Shown here: one piece after another, positions 1 through 7,800 of the stretch
Numbering within the stretch: position 1 is the first letter of the stretch
Layout: each line of letters opens with the position of its first letter
Source: JAHIQC01 sp964565645
GTDB lineage: Bacteria; Actinomycetota; Coriobacteriia; Anaerosomatales; JAHIQC01
Assembly (NCBI GenBank): GCA_964565645.1
Contig: CAZMFQ010000003.1
Location: 62,001 to 126,000, forward strand
DNA: 64,000 nt
Direction: 5' to 3'
The notes under the pieces: model-generated
Seen by the model: only the letters and a program-made list of their open reading frames with translations
The model's database searches: none
Told to the model about the DNA's origin: nothing
Made by a program: the position numbers and the translations under genes

Positions 1-200
1 CCGGTCACACGCGCGTAGCCGTCCGCCGCATGCACGGCGCCCTGCTCGTGCCGCGGCAGGACGCTCTGGATCTGCTTCGACTCGTACAGCGCGTCGAATA
101 TCGGAAGCACGACCCCGCCCGGATAGCCGAAGAGGACGTCTACCCCCTCCAACTCCAACGATCGAACGAGCGCTTGTGCGCCGTTCATCTTCTCACTCAT
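1..200 (-). CDS. ilvB: Acetolactate synthase large subunit, N-terminal part
   Basis: The gene starts at ATG 200 and runs off the left edge, so only about the first 67 residues are visible. Acetolactate synthase is the ThDP-dependent first enzyme of branched-chain amino acid synthesis, condensing pyruvate into acetolactate. The visible part carries the family N-terminal pattern: a GVDVLFGYPGG segment, then RHEQGAVHAADGYAR with the ThDP-activating glutamate at residue 52. The start ATG overlaps the ilvD stop by 4 bases (ATGA), so the two genes are translationally coupled and share the upstream T-box leader. Catabolic acetolactate synthase is a less likely alternative given the ilvD linkage. Confidence 0.9.
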   Translation of the reverse strand, partial: MSEKMNGAQALVRSLELEGVDVLFGYPGGVVLPIFDALYESKQIQSVLPRHEQGAVHAADGYARVT

Positions 201-1861
201 GAGAGCACCGCCCCCTTGTCCGCACTCGAAACGAAATGCGCGTAGCGCGCAAGATACCCTGTCTTGACCCTCGGCTCCGGCGCCGTCCACGCGGCGCGGC
301 GCGTCGCGAGCTCCTCGGCGTCAACGAGAAGCTCGATCGAACCGGCGTCGATGTCTATGGCGATGCGATCCCCGTCGCGTACGAGCGCGATGGGGCCGCC
401 GTTGGCCGCTTCGGGACTCACGTGACCGATCGAGGCGCCGCTCGTGGCTCCCGAGAAGCGCCCGTCGGTGATGAGCGCGACCGAGCGGTCGAGCCCGATG
501 CCCTTGATGGCGCTCGTGGGCGTGAGCATCTCGGGCATCCCGGGGCCGCCCTTGGGACCCTCGTAGCGGATGACGATGACGTCGCCTTCGGCGATCTGCC
601 TGCCGAGGATGGCCTCCACGGCCGCGTCCTCGCCCTCGAAGACGCGCGCGGGACCCTCATGTCGGCGCATCTCGGGAGAGACCGCCGAGCGCTTCACGAC
701 CGCGCCGTCGGGCGCGATGTTGCCCTTGAGCACGGCGAGGCCGCCGATGGGAGCGTAGGCGTCGGAGACCGGTCGGACCATCGAGGGATCGGTGTTGCGG
801 CCCGATGCCGCGATCTCACCCATCGTGCGTCCGTCGACGGTGAGCGCGTCGCGTTCGATGAGCCCGGCCTTGTCGAGCTCGTGCATGATCGCCGGGATGC
901 CGCCGGCCGCGTAGAGGTCCTGCATGTGGAAATCGGATGCCGGGGAGACGCGCACGAGGTTCGGCGTCCGGTCGCTCACCGCGGCCCAGTCGTCGAGCGT
1001 GATGTCGGCGTCGGCCTCGTGAGCGATGGCGGTCAGGTGCAGCACCGTGTTGCTCGACCCGCCGAACGCCATATCGAGGGTCATCGCGTTCCTGATGGCC
1101 GCGGGCGTCATGATCCGCCGCGCCGTCACGCCCGCCTCCAGAAGCTCCATGACCTTCATGCCGGCGTGCTTGGCGAGCCTGATGCGCTCCGAGTAGACCG
1201 CGGGAACGGTGCCGTTGCCCGGCAGACCCAGCCCGATCGCCTCGGTCAGGCAGTTCATCGAGTTGGCGGTGAACAGGCCGGCGCAGCTGCCGCACGTGGG
1301 GCACGCGGCGTTCTCAAGCTCGATGAGTTCCTCGGCGTCCATGGTGCCCGCGCTCACCTGGCCGACCGCCTTGAAGACCGTGTCGAGGTCGACGTCCTTG
1401 CCCTTGTAGCGTCCGGCGAGCATCGGGCCGCCCGATATCACGACGGTCGGGATATCGAGCCGCGCGGCGGCCATGAGCATGCCCGGGATGATCTTATCGC
1501 AGTTCGGGATCATGACCATCGCATCGAAGGCATGGGCCTGGACGGCGAGTTCGACGCTGTCGGCGATGACTTCGCGACTGGCGAGCGAGTAGCGCATGCC
1601 GGCGTGATTCATCGCGATGCCGTCGCACACGCCGATCGTGGCGAACTCGAGCGGGGTCCCTCCGGCCATGATCACGCCGGTCTTGACCGCGTCGGCGATC
1701 TTGTCGAGCATCAGGTGCCCGGGGATCACGTCGTTGACGGAGTTGACGATGGCGACCAGAGGCCGCGAGATCTCCTCGTCGGTGAGCCCGTCCGCCTTGA
1801 GCAGGCTGCGATGCGGGGCCTTGGCCACGCCGCCCTTCATGCGTTCGCTTCTGTACTCCAT
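197..1861 (-). CDS. ilvD: Dihydroxy-acid dehydratase
   Basis: 554 residues, full length for the family. The enzyme dehydrates 2,3-dihydroxy-isovalerate and -methylvalerate to the keto acids for valine, leucine and isoleucine. The Fe-S ligands are visible as NCDKIIPGM (Cys121) and CPTCGSC (Cys193). The position where plant-type [2Fe-2S] enzymes carry a Cys-Asn-x-His motif reads IPGHL here, like the E. coli [4Fe-4S] oxygen-sensitive type; this comparison is from memory and points to an anaerobic or microaerobic life. The start is ATG 1861, preceded by GGAAGGTG. It is the first gene after the T-box leader and overlaps ilvB by 4 bases. Confidence 0.95.
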   Translation of the reverse strand: MEYRSERMKGGVAKAPHRSLLKADGLTDEEISRPLVAIVNSVNDVIPGHLMLDKIADAVKTGVIMAGGTPLEFATIGVCDGIAMNHAGMRYSLASREVIADSVELAVQAHAFDAMVMIPNCDKIIPGMLMAAARLDIPTVVISGGPMLAGRYKGKDVDLDTVFKAVGQVSAGTMDAEELIELENAACPTCGSCAGLFTANSMNCLTEAIGLGLPGNGTVPAVYSERIRLAKHAGMKVMELLEAGVTARRIMTPAAIRNAMTLDMAFGGSSNTVLHLTAIAHEADADITLDDWAAVSDRTPNLVRVSPASDFHMQDLYAAGGIPAIMHELDKAGLIERDALTVDGRTMGEIAASGRNTDPSMVRPVSDAYAPIGGLAVLKGNIAPDGAVVKRSAVSPEMRRHEGPARVFEGEDAAVEAILGRQIAEGDVIVIRYEGPKGGPGMPEMLTPTSAIKGIGLDRSVALITDGRFSGATSGASIGHVSPEAANGGPIALVRDGDRIAIDIDAGSIELLVDAEELATRRAAWTAPEPRVKTGYLARYAHFVSSADKGAVLS

Positions 1862-1989
1862 CGCGCACCTTCCGTCTCATGACGGTGGCGAGAGCCGTTG
1901 CGAGCCGCACGAGCCGTGATCGGGGTACGCCGACAGGCGGCGCTTCCCTGAGCGCGAGGTGCCCGGAAGACACGAATACCGCGGATGCG

Positions 1990-2300
1990 CATGCTGCCGC
2001 CCCGCGCCGGGACGAGAGCACGAACTCCCGCGGTACCACCCCGCTTGACGCCCGGTTCCTCGGCGGATGTCTTTCGATATGCCGAAGAGACGCGCGTCCA
2101 CTCGTACGGCAGGTAACGGATGCCACCGACCCGGCCTAGTTGCCGAGGAGCTTCGCGAAGGTCGTCCGCGCAAGTAAAGCTCCACAGCGTTCTTCCGGGT
2201 GGCTCAGGGGACAGTTTCGAGACGTCCTGCGCCGGGTTTCCACCTGATCCCGACTCTCTGAAGCGAGGATTGGCCTCTACTTCTCCCCTTCAACGCCTAT
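1990..2300 (-). promoter_or_regulatory. T-box riboswitch leader of ilvD-ilvB
   Basis: Reading the minus strand from about 2300: a stem I base (GGGGAGAAGTAG), the AGAGAGTCGG motif, a GGTGGAAACC segment, a specifier-loop 3' strand (TCGAAACTGTCCCCTGAG), an internal GAGTGGACGCG element, and the T-box proper GGTGGTACCGCGG at about 2028-2040, followed by a CTCTCGTCCC arm. This is the full canonical order. The specifier triplet can be read as CUG (leucine, at 2214-2212) or, one base earlier, as ACU (threonine). Leucine fits the downstream genes better. Uncharged tRNA should stabilise the antiterminator and switch on the branched-chain operon. Confidence 0.9.
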
Positions 2301-2390
2301 TCCATATTCAATGGTTGGGTTCGGAGTATATGGCAGTGCGTGTCACCGGGCAACAACCGGCGCCCGCGGCGTGACCGAGCGCTGACAGCA

Positions 2391-2418
2391 CAGGACCCGG
2401 CGTCGCCGCCGGGTCCTG
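2391..2418 (-). terminator. Hairpin after the multiheme cytochrome gene
   Basis: CAGGACCCGGCG and CGCCGGGTCCTG form a 12-bp perfect stem around a short loop, 26 bases after the stop of the cytochrome gene. There is no clear U tract, so it may be an mRNA-stabilising or weak terminator structure separating the cytochrome transcript from the T-box leader. Confidence 0.6.
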
Positions 2419-2443
2419 TCATGACGCCCCCCTGAACGATGAT

Positions 2444-5400
2444 TCACTCGTAGACGCGAAGCTCCGCGATGCCGTATCCGTTCGAACGGCCTGTGCCCGT
2501 GCGACGACACTCGACCTTCACGTACCGGGCACTGCGAGGCGTGAAGTTCACCGCGTTGATCCCGCTGGTGCCGCTCGTGGTGTAGTAGACCTGGGTCCAG
2601 GTCGAGCCGTTCGTGGAGGTGTAGATGCGGTAGTCGCGCGCCCACAGGTCTCCCGACCACTCGATCTCGAGGCTCGAGACGCTTGCCGAGGACTCCAGGT
2701 CTACGAGGAGGAACTCGATCGCCGTGGAGGCGCCTCGCGAGTTCGACCACCACCACGTCCCCGTGTCCTGATCGCCCGCCAGCCTCGGTGCATAGGTTGA
2801 GCTCACATACCTCGACGCACTGAAGACCTTGCCCGCCGCGAGGTTGGCGACGTCCATCCCGGGAGGTGTGGCGGCCATCACGCTCGGCCACGGCGTGCTG
2901 ATCGTGTCACTGTGCTCACCGCTGCCGCACGCGGCGTTGCAGTCGGACTCGCTCCAGCCGTTCGGCGTGTAGTTGCGGAGCCTGAACTTGCTCAGGCCAT
3001 TGGAGAGCGTGCGATACGCGAGCGGGTCGGTCGTCGCGCCGAGCAGACGCGGACGGCCCCAACCGTGCGGGATACGCGTATGGCACAGGACGCACTTGCC
3101 GTCGCTGCTCCCCTGGTGGTCGCCCTCGTCATGGACGTTGTTGCTGAACGAACTCCCACGCAGATCATGGCACTTGGCACAGATGACGTCCGAGGCGGTG
3201 GAGTTGCCCGGGCGCGCCATGCCCGTCGAGCTCCCCGACAGGTAGGCGGTCGTCCAGTCGGCCGAGTAGGCCGGGTCCAGATTGACCTGCATGGTCGCCC
3301 CGTGAGGACCCGCCGCTCCGCTGTAGGCGTGGCACGAATCGCAGGTCAGCATGGTGGTGTAGGTGTACCCCGTCCTGAGGAAGCTCGAGGCCGACGGCAG
3401 GCTCATGGTGTAGTTCGCGCCCTTGACCGAGAACGAGGACCGCATGCCGGGCTTATCGGCGCCCGTCCGGTGCAGAGAGGCGTTACCGGCATCGAACTCG
3501 TAGGCCTGCTGCGCGTTGTGCGCGGAATCCGGATGGCAGGTCAGGCAGCGCACGTCGCTCGCGGCGATCGCGCCCTGCACGACCGGGTCGGTGGAATCGT
3601 GACACGTCGCGCAGGTGAGCCCCAGAGCGGCATGCTCGTCATCGATGTAGCCGAAGTGGCAGCCCGTGCAACCGGCGGGACCCGAGGCGGCGGTGTTGTG
3701 GAGCTCGTGGTGGTCGGCCCCGAACCCGGCGTGACACGAGGCGCAGTCCGTCGAACCCGGCAACTCGTCCCGGCTGGTGTGGCAGACCCTGCAGCCTCCA
3801 CCCTGGACGCCCTTGTGGACGTCGGAGACGTCGGAGATGTCGTGGCAGCCCACTCCGCCGCATGCGGAACTCGAGGAAGCGTGCTTGGCCTGCATCTGCT
3901 GATGCTTCGTCGCATGGCACGCTGCGCAGGTCTTGTCCCACGCAGCCGTGAAGGTATCGACCTTGGTCTCATGGCACGTCACGCAGTCGACAGGGCCCGC
4001 GGTCGGCTTGTTGTGCTCCGGCGCCATCTCGAGGTAGTGGCAGTTGATGCAGCCGGTCTCATCTGAGGCCGTATGCACGACACTGTCGTAGTGCTTGCCC
4101 GAAGCGGGTGACTTGTCATGACACTGCTCGCAGTCACTGCTCGTCTTGTCCCATGTCAGATCGCCCTTGACCGGGTTGTTGTGGCACCAGTCGCACTTGT
4201 AGGCCTCCGAAGCGTCGTTGACGATGTCGATGCCGTGGACGTCGATGACCCAGTTCGTCTCGTGACACGCGACGCATTCCTGGCTCGCTGTCGAGGTAGC
4301 GGTGTGCTTCTGGCGATCGTGCGGCCAGCCGTGGCAGTTGCCGCATGTGGCTCCCGGAATCGTGTTCCAGTCGATGCGATCGGGGTCCTCGTTCAAATGG
4401 CACAGCGCGCATGTGTCCTGATACTGCGAGAACTGCTTGCCGTCGCCGACGTAGCGCGCATGAGCGTCGACCACGTTGCCTGACGGATGACAGCCTGTAC
4501 CCGCACAGCCGCTCGAGGTGAAACCGACGTGTGATGCGGCCATGCCGGCATGGTAGTCGACGCCCTGGTCCGCGTGGCAGTTCACGCAGTCCACAGTGCC
4601 CGACGTGTCGACCGTGGCGTTGTGGCAGGTGGAACACGCCGGGTGCAACTCGCGTACGTCCGCTGTGTCGTGGCAGCGCACACAGGCGCCGCTGGCGGTC
4701 GCCGTGTGCGCGACCCCGAGGTCTGAGTGCACCTGGTGACAGGAGGAGCAGTCCGCGTTCGCGCTCGCCCAGTCCACCCGCTCCGGGTCAACGTTCAGAT
4801 GGCACAGGGCGCACGTGTCCTCGTACTGCGGATACCTGGCCAGATAGGGCTCGTGTACTTCAGGCAACGTGTTCGCGGCGTGGCACCCGTCGACGGTGCA
4901 GCCGGGGTCCATCCCGGTGAACGTATGTTTTGAGGGCATCGACACGTGATAGTCCGTGCCGGCGACCGGATGACACGACACGCACGCGGTCGAACGTAGG
5001 AGGAAGCCGCCGCCCATGCCGCCGTGCATCGCGTGGCAGTCCATGCACGCACCAGTGTGGCAGGTCGCGCAGGAATAGGTGTCGTGGACCACACGGATGT
5101 CGGTCGTCTGGTGGCAGCGCGCACACTCCGCGCTGCTCGCGTCGGCGGGAACGTGCGCCGCCTCGAGCGTCAGATGGTAGCTCGTGCCCTGTTCGGATTC
5201 CGGATGGCAGTCGGTGCACGCCGCCGTGACGCCCTCGGTCACCACGGTGCCGTTGTGGCAGATCAGGCATCCTTGCAGACGATGCACGCTCGATACGTCC
5301 GGGTTGCTGTGATGGCAGGAGTTGCACGCCGCACTCTCGGTCGACAGGTGCTTGGCGGCCATCTCCCGGTGATAGTCGGTGCCCTGGGTCGTGTGGCAAC

Positions 5401-7504
5401 CCGCGCACTCGGCGGTCATACTGCCGAGGTCCGGCACGCGCGCGGGGTTCGCGTGGCACACGGCGCAAGCGCCGCCGGGCGCAGCGGCATGCACCGCCTG
5501 CACGTCGATCGCCTCACCGCCCGTGCCGTGACACGGGCCGCAGTCGGCCAGGCTCGCCGAGGAGACGGCCTCGTGGCTGCTGGAGCCGCTGTGGTACTGG
5601 GCGTGACACGCGGTGCATCGCGTGTCGTTGGTGATCGCGATCGCCGCCTGGACCTCCGCACCGCGTGCGCCCTCGGTGTAGTCGTGGCAGATGGCGCAGC
5701 CGGTGAGGACGGCACCGGACGGGGTCGTCGCGGTCACCGAGCCACTGTGGACGACACTCAGGTCGGCCGAATGACATCCCGCGCAATCGATGGGACGCTC
5801 GTCGGCGTACGTCGACGCGTGCGTGGCCGGGATGGTGTCGTGGACGACGTGACAGGCATCGCAGCGCGAGTCACCCGTCGCGATCGCCAGACCCACCTGC
5901 GGATCGAGCGAAGCATGGCACGTGGCGCAGTCAAGGGCCTGCCCGGCCGAGTCGATCCGCGCCAGACGGGTCCACTGACCGTTCTCGTACACGCCCATGT
6001 GCTCGTCGACGAGATTGCCGGTGTGGCACCCGGCGCATTCGGTCGTGGGGGTGCCGCCCTGCGTGCCGAACGAGTACGCGTAGTTGGGCTGGGGAGGATC
6101 TCCGCCCACGAGCGGGGGTGCGGCCCAGTGGACGGAACGGTGCCCTTGCTCCTGCGAGATGCCGGTATGGCACGCGTCGCAGGCGGTCGCTCCGCCACTG
6201 ATGGCAGCAAGAACGTTCGCATCGGCGCTCTTGTGGCAGGTGTTGCACTGGAACGCCGGGTTCTTCTCGGCGTGGACACCCATGAGGTCGTTGGTCGTGT
6301 GACACGCGGCTCCGCCGCAGGTCTGCAGCGACCAGGTGCTCTCGTGCACCGTCGCGTCGTAGTGCCCCTCGAACGTGAAGTGGCACACCGTACAATCGCC
6401 CGTCTCAGGCGCTCCCGCCGGGGTGTGGCACACCAGGCACGATGTCGCACCCTGGTCGTCGACCGCACCCGCGTGCACCGATCCGAGATCGGCGCCGTCG
6501 TGGCACCCGAGGCAGACCTCGCCCGCGGTGACGACAGCGTGAGCCGTACCCGTGGCCGCGTGCATCGGCGCGCTCGAGGCGGTCGTGTGGCAGCCGCCGG
6601 TCACGCACGACTGGTCCCAGGCGCCGAACGTGTTCCGGGGGGCCGGATGACACGTCGCACACCCCTCCGCATTTGAGCTCGAGCTCGGCTTGGCATGCTC
6701 GGTCGATAGGTCCAGTGCATGACACGATGAGCACGCGACGCCGTCCGTCGCGGTATCGTCCGCGACGTGATCGACTTTGTCGTACCCGTGGGTATCGGTC
6801 TGGACGGGATGGCACCCCGAACAGGACGGCACGAAAGCCTCGGTACCCGCGGCCGCGACGGCGTGACAGGAGAGGTTGACGCAGGTCGAGGGGGTGTAGA
6901 CGACGGAGGTACCCGTGGCCTGCTTGTAGCTGACCGGCGAGTACGCCGGTGTCGCATGGTCGGTGTGGGAGACCGCGCCCACGTGGCAGGTCGAGCATGC
7001 CGCTGCGGCGTGGCACTTGGAGCACGCGGGATACTCCGCGTTGAACGTCGACTCGACCCAGCCTGTGCCGTCATGGAACTTGTGGATCGCGTCCGGCCCC
7101 GCGAGCAGGGACTCGGCGGTGGCGAAGAAGCCGAGCGGGGACGAGTACAGATAGCCCGGCTTGCGCGGCGAACCCGGCGGGACCACGAACGCGAAGGCGT
7201 CGTTCCCGTTGTGGCAGTCAGTGCAGTAGAGGTACCCGAAGTGGTAATGGGTGGCCTCATACTTCCCGGCGTACAACACGAGATCCGGAAGGTTCTGATG
7301 GCACTTGGCGCAGGCGGTGTAATCGACCGACCCGACGCCGAAATCGACCTTGCTGAACGCGGGACCGTCGAGTGCGACGTCGTGGCACTCAAGGCACTCG
7401 GCGTTGGTGTCGAACGGCGGCGTCGGCTGCGCGCTGGCCACGCCGACCCATCCTGCGAACAGAAACGCGCACAACACGACGACGAACGAGATTCGCACTC
7501 GCAT
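2444..7504 (-). CDS. Giant secreted multiheme c-type cytochrome with C-terminal discoidin-like domain
   Basis: About 1686 residues. An N-terminal signal peptide (FVVVLCAFLFAGWVGVASAQ) is followed by a very dense run of heme-attachment motifs. By hand I count about 56: roughly 50 CXXCH and six CX4CH variants (CVNLSCH, CVTGGCH, CGGAACH, CTVDGCH, CAGTGCH, CGGVGCH). They are spaced about every 25-30 residues to around residue 1430. Isolated histidines between motifs (xxVH, xxEH, DYH) could be distal ligands. The last 130 residues (from about 1560) look like an F5/8 type C (discoidin) carbohydrate-binding domain. The likely role is extracellular or wall-spanning electron transfer. I chose ATG 7504 because GAGGTG lies at good distance; an in-frame GTG at 7516 is the alternative. 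No oxidase or porin gene is adjacent. Confidence 0.9.
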   Translation of the reverse strand: MRVRISFVVVLCAFLFAGWVGVASAQPTPPFDTNAECLECHDVALDGPAFSKVDFGVGSVDYTACAKCHQNLPDLVLYAGKYEATHYHFGYLYCTDCHNGNDAFAFVVPPGSPRKPGYLYSSPLGFFATAESLLAGPDAIHKFHDGTGWVESTFNAEYPACSKCHAAAACSTCHVGAVSHTDHATPAYSPVSYKQATGTSVVYTPSTCVNLSCHAVAAAGTEAFVPSCSGCHPVQTDTHGYDKVDHVADDTATDGVACSSCHALDLSTEHAKPSSSSNAEGCATCHPAPRNTFGAWDQSCVTGGCHTTASSAPMHAATGTAHAVVTAGEVCLGCHDGADLGSVHAGAVDDQGATSCLVCHTPAGAPETGDCTVCHFTFEGHYDATVHESTWSLQTCGGAACHTTNDLMGVHAEKNPAFQCNTCHKSADANVLAAISGGATACDACHTGISQEQGHRSVHWAAPPLVGGDPPQPNYAYSFGTQGGTPTTECAGCHTGNLVDEHMGVYENGQWTRLARIDSAGQALDCATCHASLDPQVGLAIATGDSRCDACHVVHDTIPATHASTYADERPIDCAGCHSADLSVVHSGSVTATTPSGAVLTGCAICHDYTEGARGAEVQAAIAITNDTRCTACHAQYHSGSSSHEAVSSASLADCGPCHGTGGEAIDVQAVHAAAPGGACAVCHANPARVPDLGSMTAECAGCHTTQGTDYHREMAAKHLSTESAACNSCHHSNPDVSSVHRLQGCLICHNGTVVTEGVTAACTDCHPESEQGTSYHLTLEAAHVPADASSAECARCHQTTDIRVVHDTYSCATCHTGACMDCHAMHGGMGGGFLLRSTACVSCHPVAGTDYHVSMPSKHTFTGMDPGCTVDGCHAANTLPEVHEPYLARYPQYEDTCALCHLNVDPERVDWASANADCSSCHQVHSDLGVAHTATASGACVRCHDTADVRELHPACSTCHNATVDTSGTVDCVNCHADQGVDYHAGMAASHVGFTSSGCAGTGCHPSGNVVDAHARYVGDGKQFSQYQDTCALCHLNEDPDRIDWNTIPGATCGNCHGWPHDRQKHTATSTASQECVACHETNWVIDVHGIDIVNDASEAYKCDWCHNNPVKGDLTWDKTSSDCEQCHDKSPASGKHYDSVVHTASDETGCINCHYLEMAPEHNKPTAGPVDCVTCHETKVDTFTAAWDKTCAACHATKHQQMQAKHASSSSACGGVGCHDISDVSDVHKGVQGGGCRVCHTSRDELPGSTDCASCHAGFGADHHELHNTAASGPAGCTGCHFGYIDDEHAALGLTCATCHDSTDPVVQGAIAASDVRCLTCHPDSAHNAQQAYEFDAGNASLHRTGADKPGMRSSFSVKGANYTMSLPSASSFLRTGYTYTTMLTCDSCHAYSGAAGPHGATMQVNLDPAYSADWTTAYLSGSSTGMARPGNSTASDVICAKCHDLRGSSFSNNVHDEGDHQGSSDGKCVLCHTRIPHGWGRPRLLGATTDPLAYRTLSNGLSKFRLRNYTPNGWSESDCNAACGSGEHSDTISTPWPSVMAATPPGMDVANLAAGKVFSASRYVSSTYAPRLAGDQDTGTWWWSNSRGASTAIEFLLVDLESSASVSSLEIEWSGDLWARDYRIYTSTNGSTWTQVYYTTSGTSGINAVNFTPRSARYVKVECRRTGTGRSNGYGIAELRVYE

Positions 7505-7594
7505 GCGGACCGCCACCTCTTCCTATGCCCAGGCACACACGGAGGGTGGGCCCCCTTGGGCCCGTTCGGCGGTCGGTGCTTCCTCGCGGAAAAT

Positions 7595-7624
7595 GAAAAA
7601 CCGGCCGAACTCGATCAGCCGGTT
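7595..7624 (-). terminator. Intrinsic terminator inside the cytochrome leader
   Basis: On the minus strand AACCGGC pairs with GCCGGTT around a 12-base loop, followed by a run of five T. It lies about 100 bases before the cytochrome start and downstream of its promoter, so it would stop transcription in the leader unless antagonised. This is the hallmark of an attenuator or a riboswitch expression platform. Confidence 0.75.
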
Positions 7625-7722
7625 GCGCCACTCGCTCCCCGTCGTCCAGGCGCCCAGTCTTGCGGACGACGGTTCTCTGCGTCGGATCGGCCTGCGGCTC
7701 CCCCCTCGAGGGCCGCAGGACA
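7625..7722 (-). promoter_or_regulatory. Structured 5' leader of the cytochrome gene, class unknown
   Basis: Between the promoter and the leader terminator the minus strand can form two strong hairpins. One is CCTGCGGC / GCCGCAGG. The other is CCGTCGTCC / GGACGACGG. They are followed by GGAGCGAGTGGCGC leading into the terminator stem. I compared it by eye with the GEMM (c-di-GMP), SAM and SAH classes and saw no clear match. It may be an aptamer, a protein-binding leader or a simple attenuator. Confidence 0.45.
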
Positions 7723-7729
7723 CTCGTGA

Positions 7730-7759
7730 ATTATGAACGCGACCCCGGGTACGGGTCAA
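7730..7759 (-). promoter_or_regulatory. Promoter of the cytochrome transcription unit
   Basis: Minus strand: -35 TTGACC (7759-7754), 18-base spacer, -10 CATAAT (7735-7730). Each hexamer matches the sigma70 consensus at five of six positions. Transcription would begin near 7723, immediately before the structured leader. Confidence 0.7.
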
Positions 7760-7760
7760 T

Positions 7761-7776
7761 AGTGATATTCGTCACA
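7761..7776. promoter_or_regulatory. CRP/FNR-family-like palindrome upstream of the cytochrome promoter
   Basis: AGTGATATTCGTCACA (TGTGA-N6-TCACT on the minus strand) matches the TGTGA-N6-TCACA consensus of CRP/FNR-family regulators at nine of ten arm positions. Its centre lies about 45 bases upstream of the predicted start of transcription, abutting the -35 box, a normal activator position. No CRP/FNR-family gene lies in this window. Confidence 0.55.
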
Positions 7777-7800
7777 AGCCCGCAGGCTCCTGCGCCGAGA

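Noticed and set aside
236..1882. 548-codon open frame on the plus strand opposite ilvD
   Set aside because: It mirrors the codon phase of ilvD in high-GC DNA, its translation is Arg/His/Asp-rich without motifs, and it has no ribosome site.
5024..6676. 550-codon open frame opposite the multiheme gene, and the similar one at 2912-4066
   Set aside because: Antisense shadow of the Cys/His-rich coding strand; low-complexity Ala/Arg/Gly/Val composition and no start signal.
2444..7504. CRISPR-like periodicity of short repeats on the DNA
   Set aside because: The period comes from CXXCH codons; spacing varies and there is no constant direct repeat or cas gene.
7625..7722. GEMM (c-di-GMP) riboswitch before the cytochrome
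   Set aside because: The GEMM core segments (CACGCA-AGGGCAAACC and GACGCAAAGCC type) are not present; kept as an unclassified leader.
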